From assembly GCA_947650285.1 (NCBI GenBank), contig CANTFL010001478.1:24252-88251 (forward strand): a stretch of DNA of 64,000 nt. Reading direction: 5' to 3'. Each line of letters begins with the position of its first letter. Within the stretch, counting starts at the first letter, position 1. Below are positions 1 through 12,608 of this stretch, piece by piece. The notes below the pieces were generated by a model. That model did not search any database, was not told where the DNA came from, and saw only the letters and a list, made by a program, of their open reading frames with translations. This DNA is from Hyaloperonospora brassicae. Its lineage: Eukaryota > Oomycota > Peronosporomycetes > Peronosporales > Peronosporaceae. Position numbers and translations under genes: made by a program.

Positions 1-1220
1 TCAGTATGCTGAAGGATGGTAACGGGGAAACACAACATGTGTAGTACAGCACACACGACAATACACATGGTATGTGTGTGGTTTACACAATATGTGTGGC
101 TTACACAAGGGAAGAGTCTCTTTGAAACTGACATTTGTACACCATATCAGTTGTTGGGGGATGGTGTGTGTCTGCTACCGAATTACGAGATCATTTAGGA
201 GATATTGATTCGAACATTAGTGTCCAGATGAAGTACGTTCGTCTGAGGTGTTCATTTCGATAAAAGATACGAAGTTCAGTTTCCCTATTGAGCCGTCAAA
301 TACACGTGTCTTGAGATCGTGAAGAGTCTAGCATACGCCTTGTTATGACAGACACTCTTAGAGCACTCGGTGCAGTGACTCGTTGAGTCGTTTCGTTCCC
401 TGGAACAGACACCGTAATTTGTCTCATATTGTTGACTCTCTGTGTCGTGTTCTCTGAACCAAAGTTGCTTGTTGAGCGCTAAATATCCCTCTGGCTGAAG
501 AAGCTGTTTAGCTCCGCTACAAGTACTCGGTCAGCCTGTGCACGGCGCAGTACACTCTCCACTTTCTGAAAAATCAGCGGTCGTTGCTCATCGAGCGTGT
601 TGGTGATGGTAGTGTATGGTGATGGTAGTAAATAGACCCGCATTTGTTTAGCGATGCTGCGCCGCTGTCGCGTTGGATTCGCAACGTTCGGCGAACGGAT
701 TTGATTCCGAATAAGGCCGTGCCTCAAGTATGGGTGTGTTGGATACTGTCCCTTCTTCATTATGAACATTGGTGTGGCTACCATAGTGCACCTCCTCATC
801 AATATTTAGATAAGAGTAAATTGTTGGAGACTCGTCATGTGGCGATGTCATGGTGTCTAGTACTTTGGACAATCGTGGGTTAAGCTCACACTCCGCCTCT
901 TCTAGTAAATGATTCGATTGACGGTTTGTAACAACGTCAGTATGCTGAAGGATGGTAACGGGGAAACACAACATGTGTAGTACAGCACACACGACAATAC
1001 ACATGGTATGTGTGTGGTTTACACAATATGTGTAGATTACACAAGGGAAGAGTCTCTTTGAAACTGACATTTGTACACCATATCAGTTGTTGGGGGATGG
1101 TGTGTGTCTGCTACCGAATTACGAGATCATTTAGGAGATATTGATTCGAACATTAGTGTCCAGATGAAGTACGTTCGTCTGAGGTGTTCATTTCGATAAA
1201 AGATACGAAGTTCAGTTTCC

Positions 1221-2006
1221 CTATTGAGCCGTCAAATACACGTGTCTTGAGATCGTGAAGAGTCTAGCATACGCCTTGTTATGACAGACACTCTTAGAGC
1301 ACTCGGTGCAGTGACTCGTTGAGTCGTTTCGTTCCCTGGAACAGACACCGTAATTTGTCTCATATTGTTGACTCTCTGTGTCGTGTTCTCTGAACCAAAG
1401 TTGCTTGTTGAGCGCTAAATATCCCTCTGGCTGAAGAAGCTGTTTAGCTCCGCTACAAGTACTCGGTCAGCCTGTGCACGGCGCAGTACACTCTCCACTT
1501 TCTGAAAAATCAGCGGTCGTTGCTCATCGAGCGTGTTGGTGATGGTAGTGTATTGTGATGGTAGTAAATAGACCCGCATTTGTTGAGCGATGCTGCGCCG
1601 CTGTCGCGTTGGATTCGCAACGTTCGGCGAACGGATTTGATTCCGAATAAGGCCGTGCCTCAAGTATGGGTGTGTTGGATACTGTCCCTTCTTCATTATG
1701 AACATTGGTGTGGCTACCATAGTGCACCTCCTCATCAATATTTAGATAAGAGTAAATTGTTGGAGACTCGTCATGTGGCGATGTCATGGTGTCTAGTACT
1801 TTGGACAATCGTGGGTTAAGCTCACACTCCGCCTCTTCTAGTAAATGATTCGATTGACGGTTTGTAACAACGTCAGTATGCTGAAGGATGGTAACGGGGA
1901 AACACAACATGTGTAGTACAGCACACACGACAATACACATGGTATGTGTGTGGTTTACACAATATGTGTAGCTTACACAAGGGAAGAGTCTCTTTGAAAC
2001 TGACAT
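1221..2006 (-). other. Three successive open frames inside each 936-bp unit (unit 2 shown)
   Basis: On the minus strand each unit holds three overlapping open stretches in different frames. Frame A (2006-1524, up to 160 codons) has a low-complexity Cys/His/Thr start followed by an acidic, ordinary-looking protein segment. Frame B (1738-1415) ends in a helical-looking stretch around KVESVLRRAQADRVLVAEL. Frame C (about 1466-1221, no early ATG) ends in a Cys-rich segment with spacing C-x10-C-x2-C-x4-C-H. The order A, B, C suggests one ancestral protein broken by frameshifts or joined by splicing. The Cys-rich tail weakly resembles the C-terminal zinc-binding tail of PiggyBac-type transposases. 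That link is a guess. I recognise no family with certainty and cannot show the frames are expressed. Confidence 0.35.
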
Positions 2007-5000
2007 TTGTACACCATATCAGTTGTTGGGGGATGGTGTGTGTCTGCTACCGAATTACGAGATCATTTAGGAGATATTGATTCGAACATTAGTGTCCAGA
2101 TGAAGTACGTTCGTCTGAGGTGTTCATTTCGATAAAAGATACGAAGTTCAGTTTCCCTATTGAGCCGTCAAATACACGTGTCTTGAGATCGTGAAGAGTC
2201 TAGCATACGCCTTGTTATGACAGACACTCTTAGAGCACTCGGTGCAGTGACTCGTTGAGTCGTTTCGTTCCCTGGAACAGACACCGTAATTTGTCTCATA
2301 TTGTTGACTCTCTGTGTCGTGTTCTCTGAACCAAAGTTGCTTGTTGAGCGCTAAATATCCCTCTGGCTGAAGAAGCTGTTTAGCTCCGCTACAAGTACTC
2401 GGTCAGCCTGTGCACGGCGCAGTACACTCTCCACTTTCTGAAAAATCAGCGGTCGTTGCTCATCGAGCGTGTTGGTGATGGTAGTATATGGTGATGGTAG
2501 TAAATAGACCCGCATTTGTTGAGCGATGCTGCGCCGCTGTCGCGTTGGATTCGCAACGTTCGGCGAACGGATTTGATTCCGAATAAGGCCGTGCCTCAAG
2601 TATGGGTGTGTTGGATACTGTCCCTTCTTCATTATGAACATTGGTGTGGCTACCATAGTGCACCTCCTCATCAATATTTAGATAAGAGTAAATTGTTGGA
2701 GACTCGTCATGTGGCGATGTCATGGTGTCTAGTACTTTGCACAATCGTGGGTTAAGCTCACACTCCGCCTCTTCTAGTAAATGATTCGATTGACGGTTTG
2801 TAACAACGTCAGTATGCTGAAGGATGGTAACGGGGAAACACAACATGTGTAGTACAGCACACACGACAATACACATGTTATGTGTGTGGTTTACACAATA
2901 TGTGTAGATTACACAAGGGAAGAGTCTCTTTAAAACTGACATTTGTACACCATATCAGTTGTTGGGGGATGGTGTGTGTCTGCTACCGAATTACGAGATC
3001 ATTTAGGAGATATTGATTCGAACATTAGTGTCCAGATGAAGTACGTTCGTCTGAGGTGTTCATTTCGATAAAAGATACGAAGTTCAGTTTCCCTATTGAG
3101 CCGTCAAATACACGTGTCTTGAGATCGTGAAGAGTCTAGCATACGCCTTGTTATGACAGACACTCTTAGAGCACTCGGTGCAGTGACTCGTTGAGTCGTT
3201 TCGTTCCCTGGAACAGACACCGTAATTTGTCTCATATTGTTGACTCTCTGTGTCGTGTTCTCTGAACCAAAGTTGCTTGTTGAGCGCTAAATATCCCTCT
3301 GGCTGAAGAAGCTGTTTAGCTCCGCTACAAGTACTCGGTCAGCCTGTGCACGGCGCAGTACACTCTCCACTTTCTGAAAAATCAGCGGTCGTTGCTCATC
3401 GAGCGTGTTGGTGATGGTAGTGTATGGTGATGGTAGTAAATAGACCCGCATTTGTTGAGCGATGCTGCGCCGCTGTCGCGTTGGATTCGCAACGTTCGGC
3501 GAACGGATTTGATTCCGAATAAGGCCGTGCCTCAAGTATGGGTGTGTTGGATACTGTCCCTTCTTCATTATGAACATTGGTGTGGCTACCATAGTGCACC
3601 TCCTCATCAATATTTAGATAAGAGTAAATTGTTGGAGACTCGTCATGTGGCGATGTCATGGTGTCTAGTACTTTGGACAATCGTGGGTTAAGCTCACACT
3701 CCGCCTCTTCTAGTAAATGATTCGATTGACGGTTTGTAACAACGTCAGTATGCTGAAGGATGGTAACGGGGAAACACAACATGTGTAGTACAGCACACAC
3801 GACAATACACATGGTATGTGTGTGGTTTACACAATATGTGTAGATTACACAAGGGAAGAGTCTCTTTGAAACTGACATTTGTACACCATATCAGTTGTTG
3901 GGGGATGGTGTGTGTCTGCTACCGAATTACGAGATCATTTAGGAGATATTGATTCGAACATTAGTGTCCAGATGAAGTACGTTCGTCTGAGGTGTTCATT
4001 TCGATAAAAGATACGAAGTTCAGTTTCCCTATTGAGCCGTCAAATACACGTGTCTTGAGATCGTGAAGAGTCTAGCATACGCCTTGTTATGACAGACACT
4101 CTTAGAGCACTCGGTGCAGTGACTCGTTGAGTCGTTTCGTTCCCTGGAACAGACACCGTAATTTGTCTCATATTGTTGACTCTCTGTGTCGTGTTCTCTG
4201 AACCAAAGTTGCTTGTTGAGCGCTAAATATCCCTCTGGCTGAAGAAGCTGTTTAGCTCCGCTACAAGTACTCGGTCAGCCTGTGCACGGCGCAGTACACT
4301 CTCCACTTTCTGAAAAATCAGCGGTCGTTGCTCATCGAGCGTGTTGGTGATGGTAGTATATGGTGATGGTAGTAAATAGACCCGCATTTGTTTAGCGATG
4401 CTGCGCCGCTGTCGCGTTGGATTCGCAACGTTCGGCGAACGGATTTGATTCCGAATAAGGCCGTGCCTCAAGTATGGGTGTGTTGGATACTGTCCCTTCT
4501 TCATTATGAACATTGGTGTGGCTACCATAGTGCACCTCCTCATCAATATTTAGATAAGAGTAAATTGTTGGAGACTCGTCATGTGGCGATGTCATGGTGT
4601 CTAGTACTTTGGACAATCGTGGGTTAAGCTCACACTCCGCCTCTTCTAGTAAATGATTCGATTGACGGTTTGTAACAACGTCAGTATGCTGAAGGATGGT
4701 AACGGGGAAACACAACATGTGTAGTACAGCACACACAACAATACACATGGTATGTGTGTGGTTTACACAATATGTGTGGCTTACACAAGGGAAGAGTCTC
4801 TTTGAAACTGACATTTGTACACCATATCAGTTGTTGGGGGATGGTGTGTGTCTGCTACCGAATTACGAGATCATTTAGGAGATATTGATTCGAACATTAG
4901 TGTCCAGATGAAGTACGTTCGTCTGAGGTGTTCATTTCGATAAAAGATACGAAGTTCAGTTTCCCTATTGAGCCGTCAAATACACGTGTCTTGAGATCGT

Positions 5001-7983
5001 GAAGAGTCTAGCATACGCCTTGTTATGACAGACACTCTTAGAGCACTCGGTGCAGTGACTCGTTGAGTCGTTTCGTTCCCTGGAACAGACACCGTAATTT
5101 GTCTCATATTGTTGACTCTCTGTGTCGTGTTCTCTGAACCAAAGTTGCTTGTTGAGCGCTAAATATCCCTCTGGCTGAAGAAGCTGTTTAGCTCCGCTAC
5201 AAGTACTCGGTCAGCCTGTGCACGGCGCAGTACACTCTCCACTTTCTGAAAAATCAGCGGTCGTTGCTCATCGAGCGTGTTGTGAGGTAGATGGTGATGG
5301 TAGTAAATAGACCCGCATTTGTTGAGCGATGCTGCGCCGCTGTCGCGTTGGATTCGCAACGTTCGGCGAACGGATTTGATTCCGAATAAGGCCGTGCCTC
5401 AAGTATGGGTGTGTTGGATACTGTCCCTTCTTCATTATGAACATTGGTGTGGCTACCATAGTGCACCTCCTCATCAATATTTAGATAAGAGTAAATTGTT
5501 GGAGACTCGTCATGTGGCGATGTCATGGTGTCTAGTACTTTGGACAATCGTGGGTTAAGCTCACACTCCGCCTCTTCTAGTAAATGATTCGATTGACGGT
5601 TTGTAACAACGTCAGTATGCTGAAGGATGGTAACGGGGAAACACAACATGTGTAGTACAGCACACACGACAATACACATGGTATGTGTGTGGTTTACACA
5701 ATATGTGTAGATTACACAAGGGAAGAGTCTCTTTAAAACTGACATTTGTACACCATATCAGTTGTTGGGGGATGGTGTGTGTCTGCTACCGAATTACGAG
5801 ATCATTTAGGAGATATTGATTCGAACATTAGTGTCCAGATGAAGTACGTTCGTCTGAGGTGTTCATTTCGATAAAAGATACGAAGTTCAGTTTCCCTATT
5901 GAGCCGTCAAATACACGTGTCTTGAGATCGTGAAGAGTCTAGCATACGCCTTGTTATGACAGACACTCTTAGAGCACTCGGTGCAGTGACTCGTTGAGTC
6001 GTTTCGTTCCCTGGAACAGACACCGTAATTTGTCTCATATTGTTGACTCTCTGTGTCGGGTTCTCTGAACCAAAGTTGCTTGTTGAGCGCTAAATATCCC
6101 TCTGGCTCAAGAAGCTGTTTAGCTCCGCTACAAGTACTCGGTCAGCCTGTGCACGGCGCAGTACACTCTCCACTTTCTGAAAAATCAGCTGTTGTTGCTC
6201 ATCGAGCGTGTTGGTGATGGTAGTATATGGTGATGGTAGTAAATAGACCCGCATTTGTTTAGCGATGCTGCGCCGCTGTCGCGTTGGATTCGCAACGTTC
6301 GGCGAACGGATTTGATTCCGAATAAGGCCGTGCCTCAAGTATGGGTGTGTTGGATACTGTCCCTTCTTCATTATGAACATTGGTGTGGCTACCATAGTGC
6401 ACCTCCTCATCAATATTTAGATAAGAGTAAATTGTTGGAGACTCGTCATGTGGCGATGTCATGGTGTCTAGTACTTTGGACAATCGTGGGTTAAGCTCAC
6501 ACTCCGCCTCTTCTAGTAAATGATTCGATTGACGGTTTGTAACAACGTCAGTATGCTGAAGGATGGTAACGGGGAAACACAACATGTGTAGTACAGCACA
6601 CACGACAATACACATGGTATGTGTGTGGTTTACACAATATGTGTGGATTACACAAGGGAAGAGTCTCTTTGAAACTGACATTTGTACACCATATCAGTTG
6701 TTGGGGGATGGTGTGTGTCTGCTACCGAATTACGAGATCATTTAGGAGATATTGATTCGAACATTAGTGTCCAGATGAAGTACGTTCGTCTGAGGTGTTC
6801 ATTTCGATAAAAGATACGAAGTTCAGTTTCCCTATTGAGCCGTCAAATACACGTGTCTTGAGATCGTGAAGAGTCTAGCATACGCCTTGTTATGACAGAC
6901 ACTCTTAGAGCACTCGGTGCAGTGACTCGTTGAGTCGTTTCGTTCCCTGGAACAGACACCGTAATTTGTCTCATATTGTTGACTCTCTGTGTCGTGTTCT
7001 CTGAACCAAAGTTGCTTGTTGAGCGCTAAATATCCCTCTGGCTGAAGAAGCTGTTTAGCTCCGCTACAAGTACTCGGTCAGCCTGTGCACGGCGCAGTAC
7101 ACTCTCCACTTTCTGAAAAATCAGCGGTCGTTGCTCATCGAGCGTGTTGGTGATGATAGTGTATTGTGATGGTAGTAAATAGACCCGCATTTGTTGAGCG
7201 ATGCTGCGCCGCTGTCGCGTTGGATTCGCAACGTTCGGCGAACGGATTTGATTCCGAATAAGGCCGTGCCTCAAGTATGGGTGTGTTGGATACTGTCCCT
7301 TCTTCATTACGAACATTGGTGTGGCTACCATAGTGCACCTCCTCATCAATATTTAGATAAGAGTAAATTGTTGGAGACTCGTCATGTGGCGATGTCATGG
7401 TGTCTAGTACTTTGGACAATCGTGGGTTAAGCTCACACTCCGCCTCTTCTAGTAAATGATTCGATTGACGGTTTGTAACAACGTCAGTATGCTGAAGGAT
7501 GGTAACGGGGAAACACAACATGTGTAGTACAGCACACACGACAATACACATGGTATGTGTGTGGTTTACACAATATGTGTAGATTACACAAGGGAAGAGT
7601 CTCTTTGAAACTGACATTTGTACACCATATCAGTTGTTGGGGGATGGTGTGTGTCTGCTACCGAATTACGAGATCATTTAGGAGATATTGATTCGAACAT
7701 TAGTGTCCGGATGAAGTACGTTCGTCTAAGGTGTTCATTTCGATAAAAGATACGAAGTTCAGTTTCCCTATTGAGCCGTCAAATACACGTGTCTTGAGAT
7801 CGTGAAGAGTCTAGCATACGCCTTGTTATGACAGACACTCTTAGAGCACTCGGTGCAGTGACTCATTGAGTCGTTTCGTTCCCTGGAACAGACACCGTAA
7901 TTTGTCTCATATTGTTGACTCTCTGAGTCGGGTTCTCTGAACCAAAGTTGCTTGTTGAGCGCTAAATATCCCTCTGGCTCAAG

Positions 7984-8310
7984 AGGGGGTTTACCCCCCC
8001 TACAAGTCCTCTCTCCCCCTTTGCACAGGGAGGTACACCCCCCCCTTTTTAAAAAATCAGGGGGGGTTGCCCTCCGGGTGTTGGGGTTGTGGTTGGAAAT
8101 AGCCCCCCTTTTTTTGGGGGGGGCGGCGCCGCTGTCGCGGTGGGTTCCCCACGTTCGGCGCCGGGGTTTGTTCCCGGAAAAGGCGCCCCCCCTATTGGGG
8201 GGGTGGTGGGTTCCCCCCCCCCCCCCCCCAAAAAATTGGGGGGGGCCCCCAAGGGCCCCCCCCCCCAAATATTTAAATAAAAATAAATTGTTGGGGACCC
8301 GCCATGTGGC
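7984..8310. other. Probable base-calling or consensus artefact inside the last 936-bp unit
   Basis: This stretch can be read in register with the same part of the neighbouring units: landmarks such as GGCGCCGCTGTCGCG, CCACGTTCGGCG and AAATATTTAAATA fall in the right order. Between them most positions have turned into runs of G or C, including a run of about 17 C near 8214-8230. Sequence before 7984 and after 8310 returns to about 99 percent identity with the array. The neighbouring clean part shares two rare variants with unit 5612-6547 (CGGGTTCTC and GGCTCAAG). A biological process giving only G/C homopolymer replacement over 330 bases is hard to imagine. Frames that look open here (such as the proline- and glycine-rich ones) should be ignored. 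Confidence 0.85.
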
Positions 8311-8338
8311 GATGTCATGGTGTCTAGTACTTTGGACA

Positions 8339-9079
8339 ACCATGACGTTGTAAGGTGATCACAAAAGCTGACCATTGCATTGGGACGTGGAAGTCTAACG
8401 ATCCCTGGCTACAGTTTATTCCGAGAGAAATTCGGGATGTATGAAATTCTGGCTGGTATGGTTGACGCACGAATCTGACCCGATCTTGAGCCCTCGATTC
8501 GAACTCCCGTTGTCGATGTGAGCTCTTGATCTTGATCCGAGCTCCCGATCTGATATTTTGATTTCGATCTGCTTTATACAAGTATGGTGTGGGTCACATA
8601 GAAGTTCAAGAGATAACGCATTCGTTGTATGCCACATAGGTACAGAGGGAGGATCTTTGTGGGACAAAATCACATATCTTCGAAATTCGGGATACAGATA
8701 AACCTATCGATATGCTAGTTGTTTGGGTTTGATTGATAAACATATATCAGACTTGATTTGCTATCAATCACACATATATATTTCTCTTTCGACTCATATT
8801 ATTAGTCACCCGACGTCAAGAAAGCTACATAATATAAACAAGTCATAACCCTGGATTGTTTGGCCAGAAAGTAAAGACTCTTCACATAAATACCAATTGC
8901 GATCCGACGCAGCAAAAAAATTAAGGCAAAGAGCGCAAGATTGCGTGACGGCCCAAATGGTTATAAGTCTCGCGAATGAAGTATCTTCGTTTAACAAGAC
9001 AATCTGGTAGAGATTAAAGTGGTTCATATCGAGAACATTACACTACACCCGCTATCGTGCGATAATTTCATCACGATTG
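8339..9079. other. Intergenic, no gene seen
   Basis: I see no convincing coding sequence. Short GATCTTGATC-, GAGCTC- and TCGATTCG-rich words at about 8470-8570 resemble the internal parts of the LTR-like repeats elsewhere in the window, so this is probably old retroelement sequence. Confidence 0.5.
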
Positions 9080-9265
9080 CGCCAATCCCGACCACAGTTA
9101 TGCATGGCATCGACTTAAATCCACCTGGAAGAGAGTAACCCGCTCCATTAAAGGGTAAAAAAGTGATCGAAGTATACAGCACGATATTCGAGTACCCCTA
9201 CATATTCGATCTTCCGGACGCCAGTGGAGGGTAGGTATCGACTCTTTGAAAAGCGATCAACACTT
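9080..9265 (+). repeat. Dispersed LTR-like repeat, copy A (short relic)
   Basis: It shares two landmarks, in the same order, with the long copy at 45930-47015: TCCACCTGGAAGAGAGTAAC (9120-9139), which becomes CCACCTAGAAGAGCGCAAC there, and GACGCCAGTGGAGGGTAGG (about 9218), which becomes GGCGCCAGTGGAGAGTCGG there. The orientation is the same as that of the long copy. Similarity fades on both sides. Confidence 0.6.
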
Positions 9266-11024
9266 AAGCATGATGATGCGCGTGCCCGCATAATGTGTTG
9301 GCTATTTTAACGTGTTGGGAATTTAACCGCGGGTACCTTGGAGAAGATATCGAGATCAAGCCTGAACCTGTGATTTAGCCACAGAGGCAGAGGCAGAGAG
9401 TTTGCTGTAGACGCGCGAAATGGAATGACACCCGGATGGGCGTAGTTTTGAAAGAAATCTGATTTTTAAGATAATAAAAGAGTTGGGTCGATCACTTGAC
9501 CTGAAAGGTAAACGTATTCCCCTCCGAGGTCTCTTTGGGGACCAAAGCAGATCATGCTGCACAGCATGAATCGCAAGGCGACGATTTTCCGGTCCGGATT
9601 AAACTAGATGTATCCAATAGAACTGTTTCGACGTAGTAGACGAACGATTTAAAGGTGGAAAGGACAAGGAAATCATCGTCAGAAATTAAACATCGCAATC
9701 GCGCCATGAAAGTTGGATTTCGGCCGGTAAACTTTGTGGAAGAAAAAGAGGCGAAAAAAAGTCGAAAACTTGACCTTTTATCAGAAAAGAATAATTTAAA
9801 GATGATCAATGCGTTGCGGTCAAAAGACTTGATGCTGCAAATACTGAAGGTAGATCTGTTCGTAAATTATTAATGACCCGATCTCAGCTCCAGCGGCTGC
9901 ATACATACGCTGGGAGTGATCAACGGAATGGTCCAGTTGCTACGGGATGCATAATGAGTCACGGGGGTGTATAACGCGAATAAATTACTGGATTGAAAAC
10001 ATGAACAAATGATATAGGGTGTCGATAGCTCTATGAAGGGCTAAACACGTTGACGGGTAATTTTAAGCACGTAGATCAAGCGTATTTTGCGATTCCAGAT
10101 TCTCCAAGAAGATATCACACTAGATCATTCAACTCGCGTCAGCTGAATCCGAGATAGAATTTGACGTTTTTTTGGTTTCCAGCGTATGGCGCTAAGTCCA
10201 AGTGATGCAAAACGTTTGCTAGGTCGCATGGAGTTGATCAAGTACGTGTCGTGTTCGGCCGCTTCATGTGACAGTGAGGACGTAATCCTGAACATCCCGG
10301 GTCCACCACAGACGTAGTTTGAAGGTGCCGTGAGATGTTTTTATCAAGATCAACGTGTGCAGACCCGTTTAACAGTCTATATATTAGTTGTAAAGTGAAA
10401 TGTGGGAAGAAGTATGAAACATACATTTCAGATGTCGATACAGGATCCGGTCGGTCGCGTCAAGAGAGATTGATTACCTTTTTACTAGTTGTAGGATATC
10501 TCAACCACTCCGTGCAGGTAGACCTCAGTCGGCCAATGGTTCCGACAACGGAAACGGCACCGGGATATTGGACGTAGCGCTCGACGGATTCGAATGTCTG
10601 TGATCGTAGATCTGAAAGATGTTTACGGATCATATCGATATGAAAATTTAAGCCAGGAGCTAATTTAGCCAAGTCAAGTCCGCATGGATACGGTACCCAG
10701 TTTCAAATGAAAAGAAGTGCCTAGTGTTCATCGGTATCCTCACGGGCCCAGCACAGAACTAGTATAACCAGCTGAGCCGATCTGATCTTTATTCATGAAA
10801 AGACCTTTCGAAAGTTTTCCGTGCTGTATTAACGCAATGTTATGTTTGATGGATGTCAAAACTATCATGCAAAGAAGCGCTGGATAGAAAAGTCATGGAA
10901 CTACCGATATCTTTTATATATTGCAGCAATAAGGGCGAAGATACGTATTCGATACAAATCGCGGGATGTAATTCGTGAACATGTGGATCGGTTCATTGGG
11001 AGCTTGACAATCGCAATATTGTGG
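9266..11024. other. Degenerate intergenic DNA
   Basis: Only short random-looking open stretches occur. A lysine-rich open frame at 9655-9873 (+) has no homologue that I recognise. The region lies between two LTR-like repeats and is probably the eroded interior of retroelements. Confidence 0.45.
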
Positions 11025-12065
11025 GGATTGGTGATCGCTCCTTTCGCGAGACGATCCCGACTCTCCACTAGCACTGGACGACCGACTAACGGAATAAATA
11101 CTTTCATTTTTGCTAGATGTTTACTTTCTCACCTTGCGTACTCGTCCGTGGGGTGAGTTGCGTTCTTCTTAGTAGAATTAAGGTGAAGCTAAACTAAACC
11201 ATTTTAGGGATAGGCTTCAATCGGGTGAAAATACTTCACTCGATCAAATGTAGGGGGTGTATCGAGTGAAAATTCTTCATTCGAACGAGTGTGTACTCGT
11301 GCGCTCTCCGAGAGTAGCCTCAATTTAGGGGTGATGCTTGATCCGAGAGCCTTCTAACCACTTGAGTCGTCTCGCTATTTTGATTTTAAACCGTTCGTTT
11401 CCAATGCGTCCGATTGCAGTCGGGACGGTGATATTGACGTTTCGCCTGACTACAAAATCTAAGGGCAAAGTTTGCAGAGAAGCGGTTCAATCTCTGTTCA
11501 ACGGGAGGCCAAAGATCCTGTCCGGGAGAATACGATGCGTGTCGTTCGTTGCAAATTCAATATTGTTAACTGTCAACCAACCCAATCTAGAACCTATGAC
11601 AATGCATTTCTGTGCGCTAGGTCATCTTTGCGCGATGAATATATATATGTCCATTAGTTCTTGCATTCTGTGACATTCAGCAGATATTCGGGCGTCGGAT
11701 CGCTCCGCAGCGAATGCCTCCGTAGTGTATTGCTAGGTAGAGGATCGCTCGAGCATTGGGTCACGTTATGTGGTCACAAAATTAAGCGGTACATGCCCAG
11801 GAGAGATCGTTTTTAATCGCTTGCGTTTCGGGCGTCTCGGGCATCCACGGTCGGATCGCTGTCGCATCTGAAACGTCGCACGCTTGATGACCCGATTCTT
11901 CGTCATGCCTCCATATCACCCATCACCCATTATTCGTTTTCGATAACGTAATTTACATCTTAATCGACAAATTAGTAAGCCTTTCCTTTTAGATTAATGA
12001 TCCAAGTCTTTGGTCGCGGATCGTGGTCGTTCAGTCGCCGATCCGTGACTGTACTCTTTTTTATG
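11025..12065 (-). repeat. Dispersed LTR-like repeat, copy B (long, ~1 kb)
   Basis: Read in reverse, this stretch is collinear with 45930-47015 for about 1 kb, with scattered substitutions and small indels. Landmarks in order are GATCGCTCCTTTCGCGAGAC, GGACGACCGACTAACGGA, TTTCTCACCTTGCGTACTCG, ACCACTTGAGTCGTCTCGC, ATGCGTCCGATTGCAG, GGGAGGCCAAAGATCCTGTC and GGTCGCGGATCGTGGTCG. It has no intact termini that I can define and no target duplication. Its length and dispersal fit an LTR of a Gypsy-type element, but without the internal region this is inference. Confidence 0.75.
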
Positions 12066-12608
12066 TTCTTTGGACAGATCAGTCCCAATACATATAACAA
12101 TCGTTTTCTTCACTTGATCTGTTAATCCCATCACTTGTGTCATCAATTCCATCTGAGAGTGCACTCCATTACTAGATTACTTTCGCTCATAAGGCTGTTC
12201 GCACGATTGAAACTTTTTATCCTTCGTCATTCACCATTCTCTACAATCTGGCCAAGCAATTGACTTTGCTAAGGTTGGACGATGCAAATGACATGAAAGG
12301 GACGTTGCGCGCTATTTGCATGTAAAAAAGACAGGTTCAATCATCGACAAGATGGAATAGTTCCGATCGCGACCCACAACAGCTTTTTCTTCAACACCGG
12401 CGAAGCCAGCTCTCGCAGTAAGAGCTCTCCATGTAGAGATCATAGACAGTGGATCAGAATCCGATCTCATAGATTGTAACGGGAAAGAAAAACGACGGAA
12501 TGTATTAGTGGCCTCGATCTCACGCCGAGCGAAATTATTTGGAAGATCTAGGGGTGGATTCGGATGAGAAGCGTGGAAGGCCTTGCGGATCTCATCACGA
12601 TGAATTAA
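12066..12608. pseudogene. Possible N-terminal part of decayed Gag
   Basis: Upstream of the zinc knuckles, the + strand around 12430-12600 encodes short Ser/Asp/Arg-rich peptide pieces in changing frames. These are typical of the linker before the knuckles in oomycete Gag proteins. An in-frame TAA at 12606-12608 separates it from the recognisable part. The region before about 12380 has nothing identifiable. Confidence 0.35.

Larger units (their letters stand above)
1..8338. repeat. Tandem array of ~9 units of 936 bp
   Basis: The phrase TCAGTATGCTGAAGGATGG recurs at 1, 937, 1873, 2809, 3745, 4681, 5612, 6548 and 7484. The period is exactly 936 except for one 931-bp unit (4681-5611), which lost 5 bases in the trinucleotide-like ATGGTGATGGTAGT stretch near 5281. 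Units differ at only a handful of sites. These include TTTAGCG versus TTGAGCG (T form in units 1, 5 and 7), TGTGGCTT versus TGTAGATT or TGTAGCTT, and CTTTGAAAC versus CTTTAAAAC. The variants are shuffled among units, as expected from unequal exchange or gene conversion. The array runs off the left edge, so its true copy number is unknown. The right boundary is about 8338, where TTTGGACAATCGTGGG becomes TTTGGACAACCATGACG. I recognise no 5S rRNA, tRNA or histone sequence in the unit. It could be satellite DNA, a tandemly amplified transposon fragment, or a tandem gene family with an exon structure I cannot resolve. Confidence 0.97.

Noticed and set aside
1..8338. A CRISPR-like or rDNA spacer interpretation of the array
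   Set aside because: The unit is 936 bp with no separate variable spacers, the host is eukaryotic, and no rRNA sequence is present.
7768..8375. Long proline/glycine-rich open frames on both strands
   Set aside because: They are produced by the G/C homopolymer artefact.
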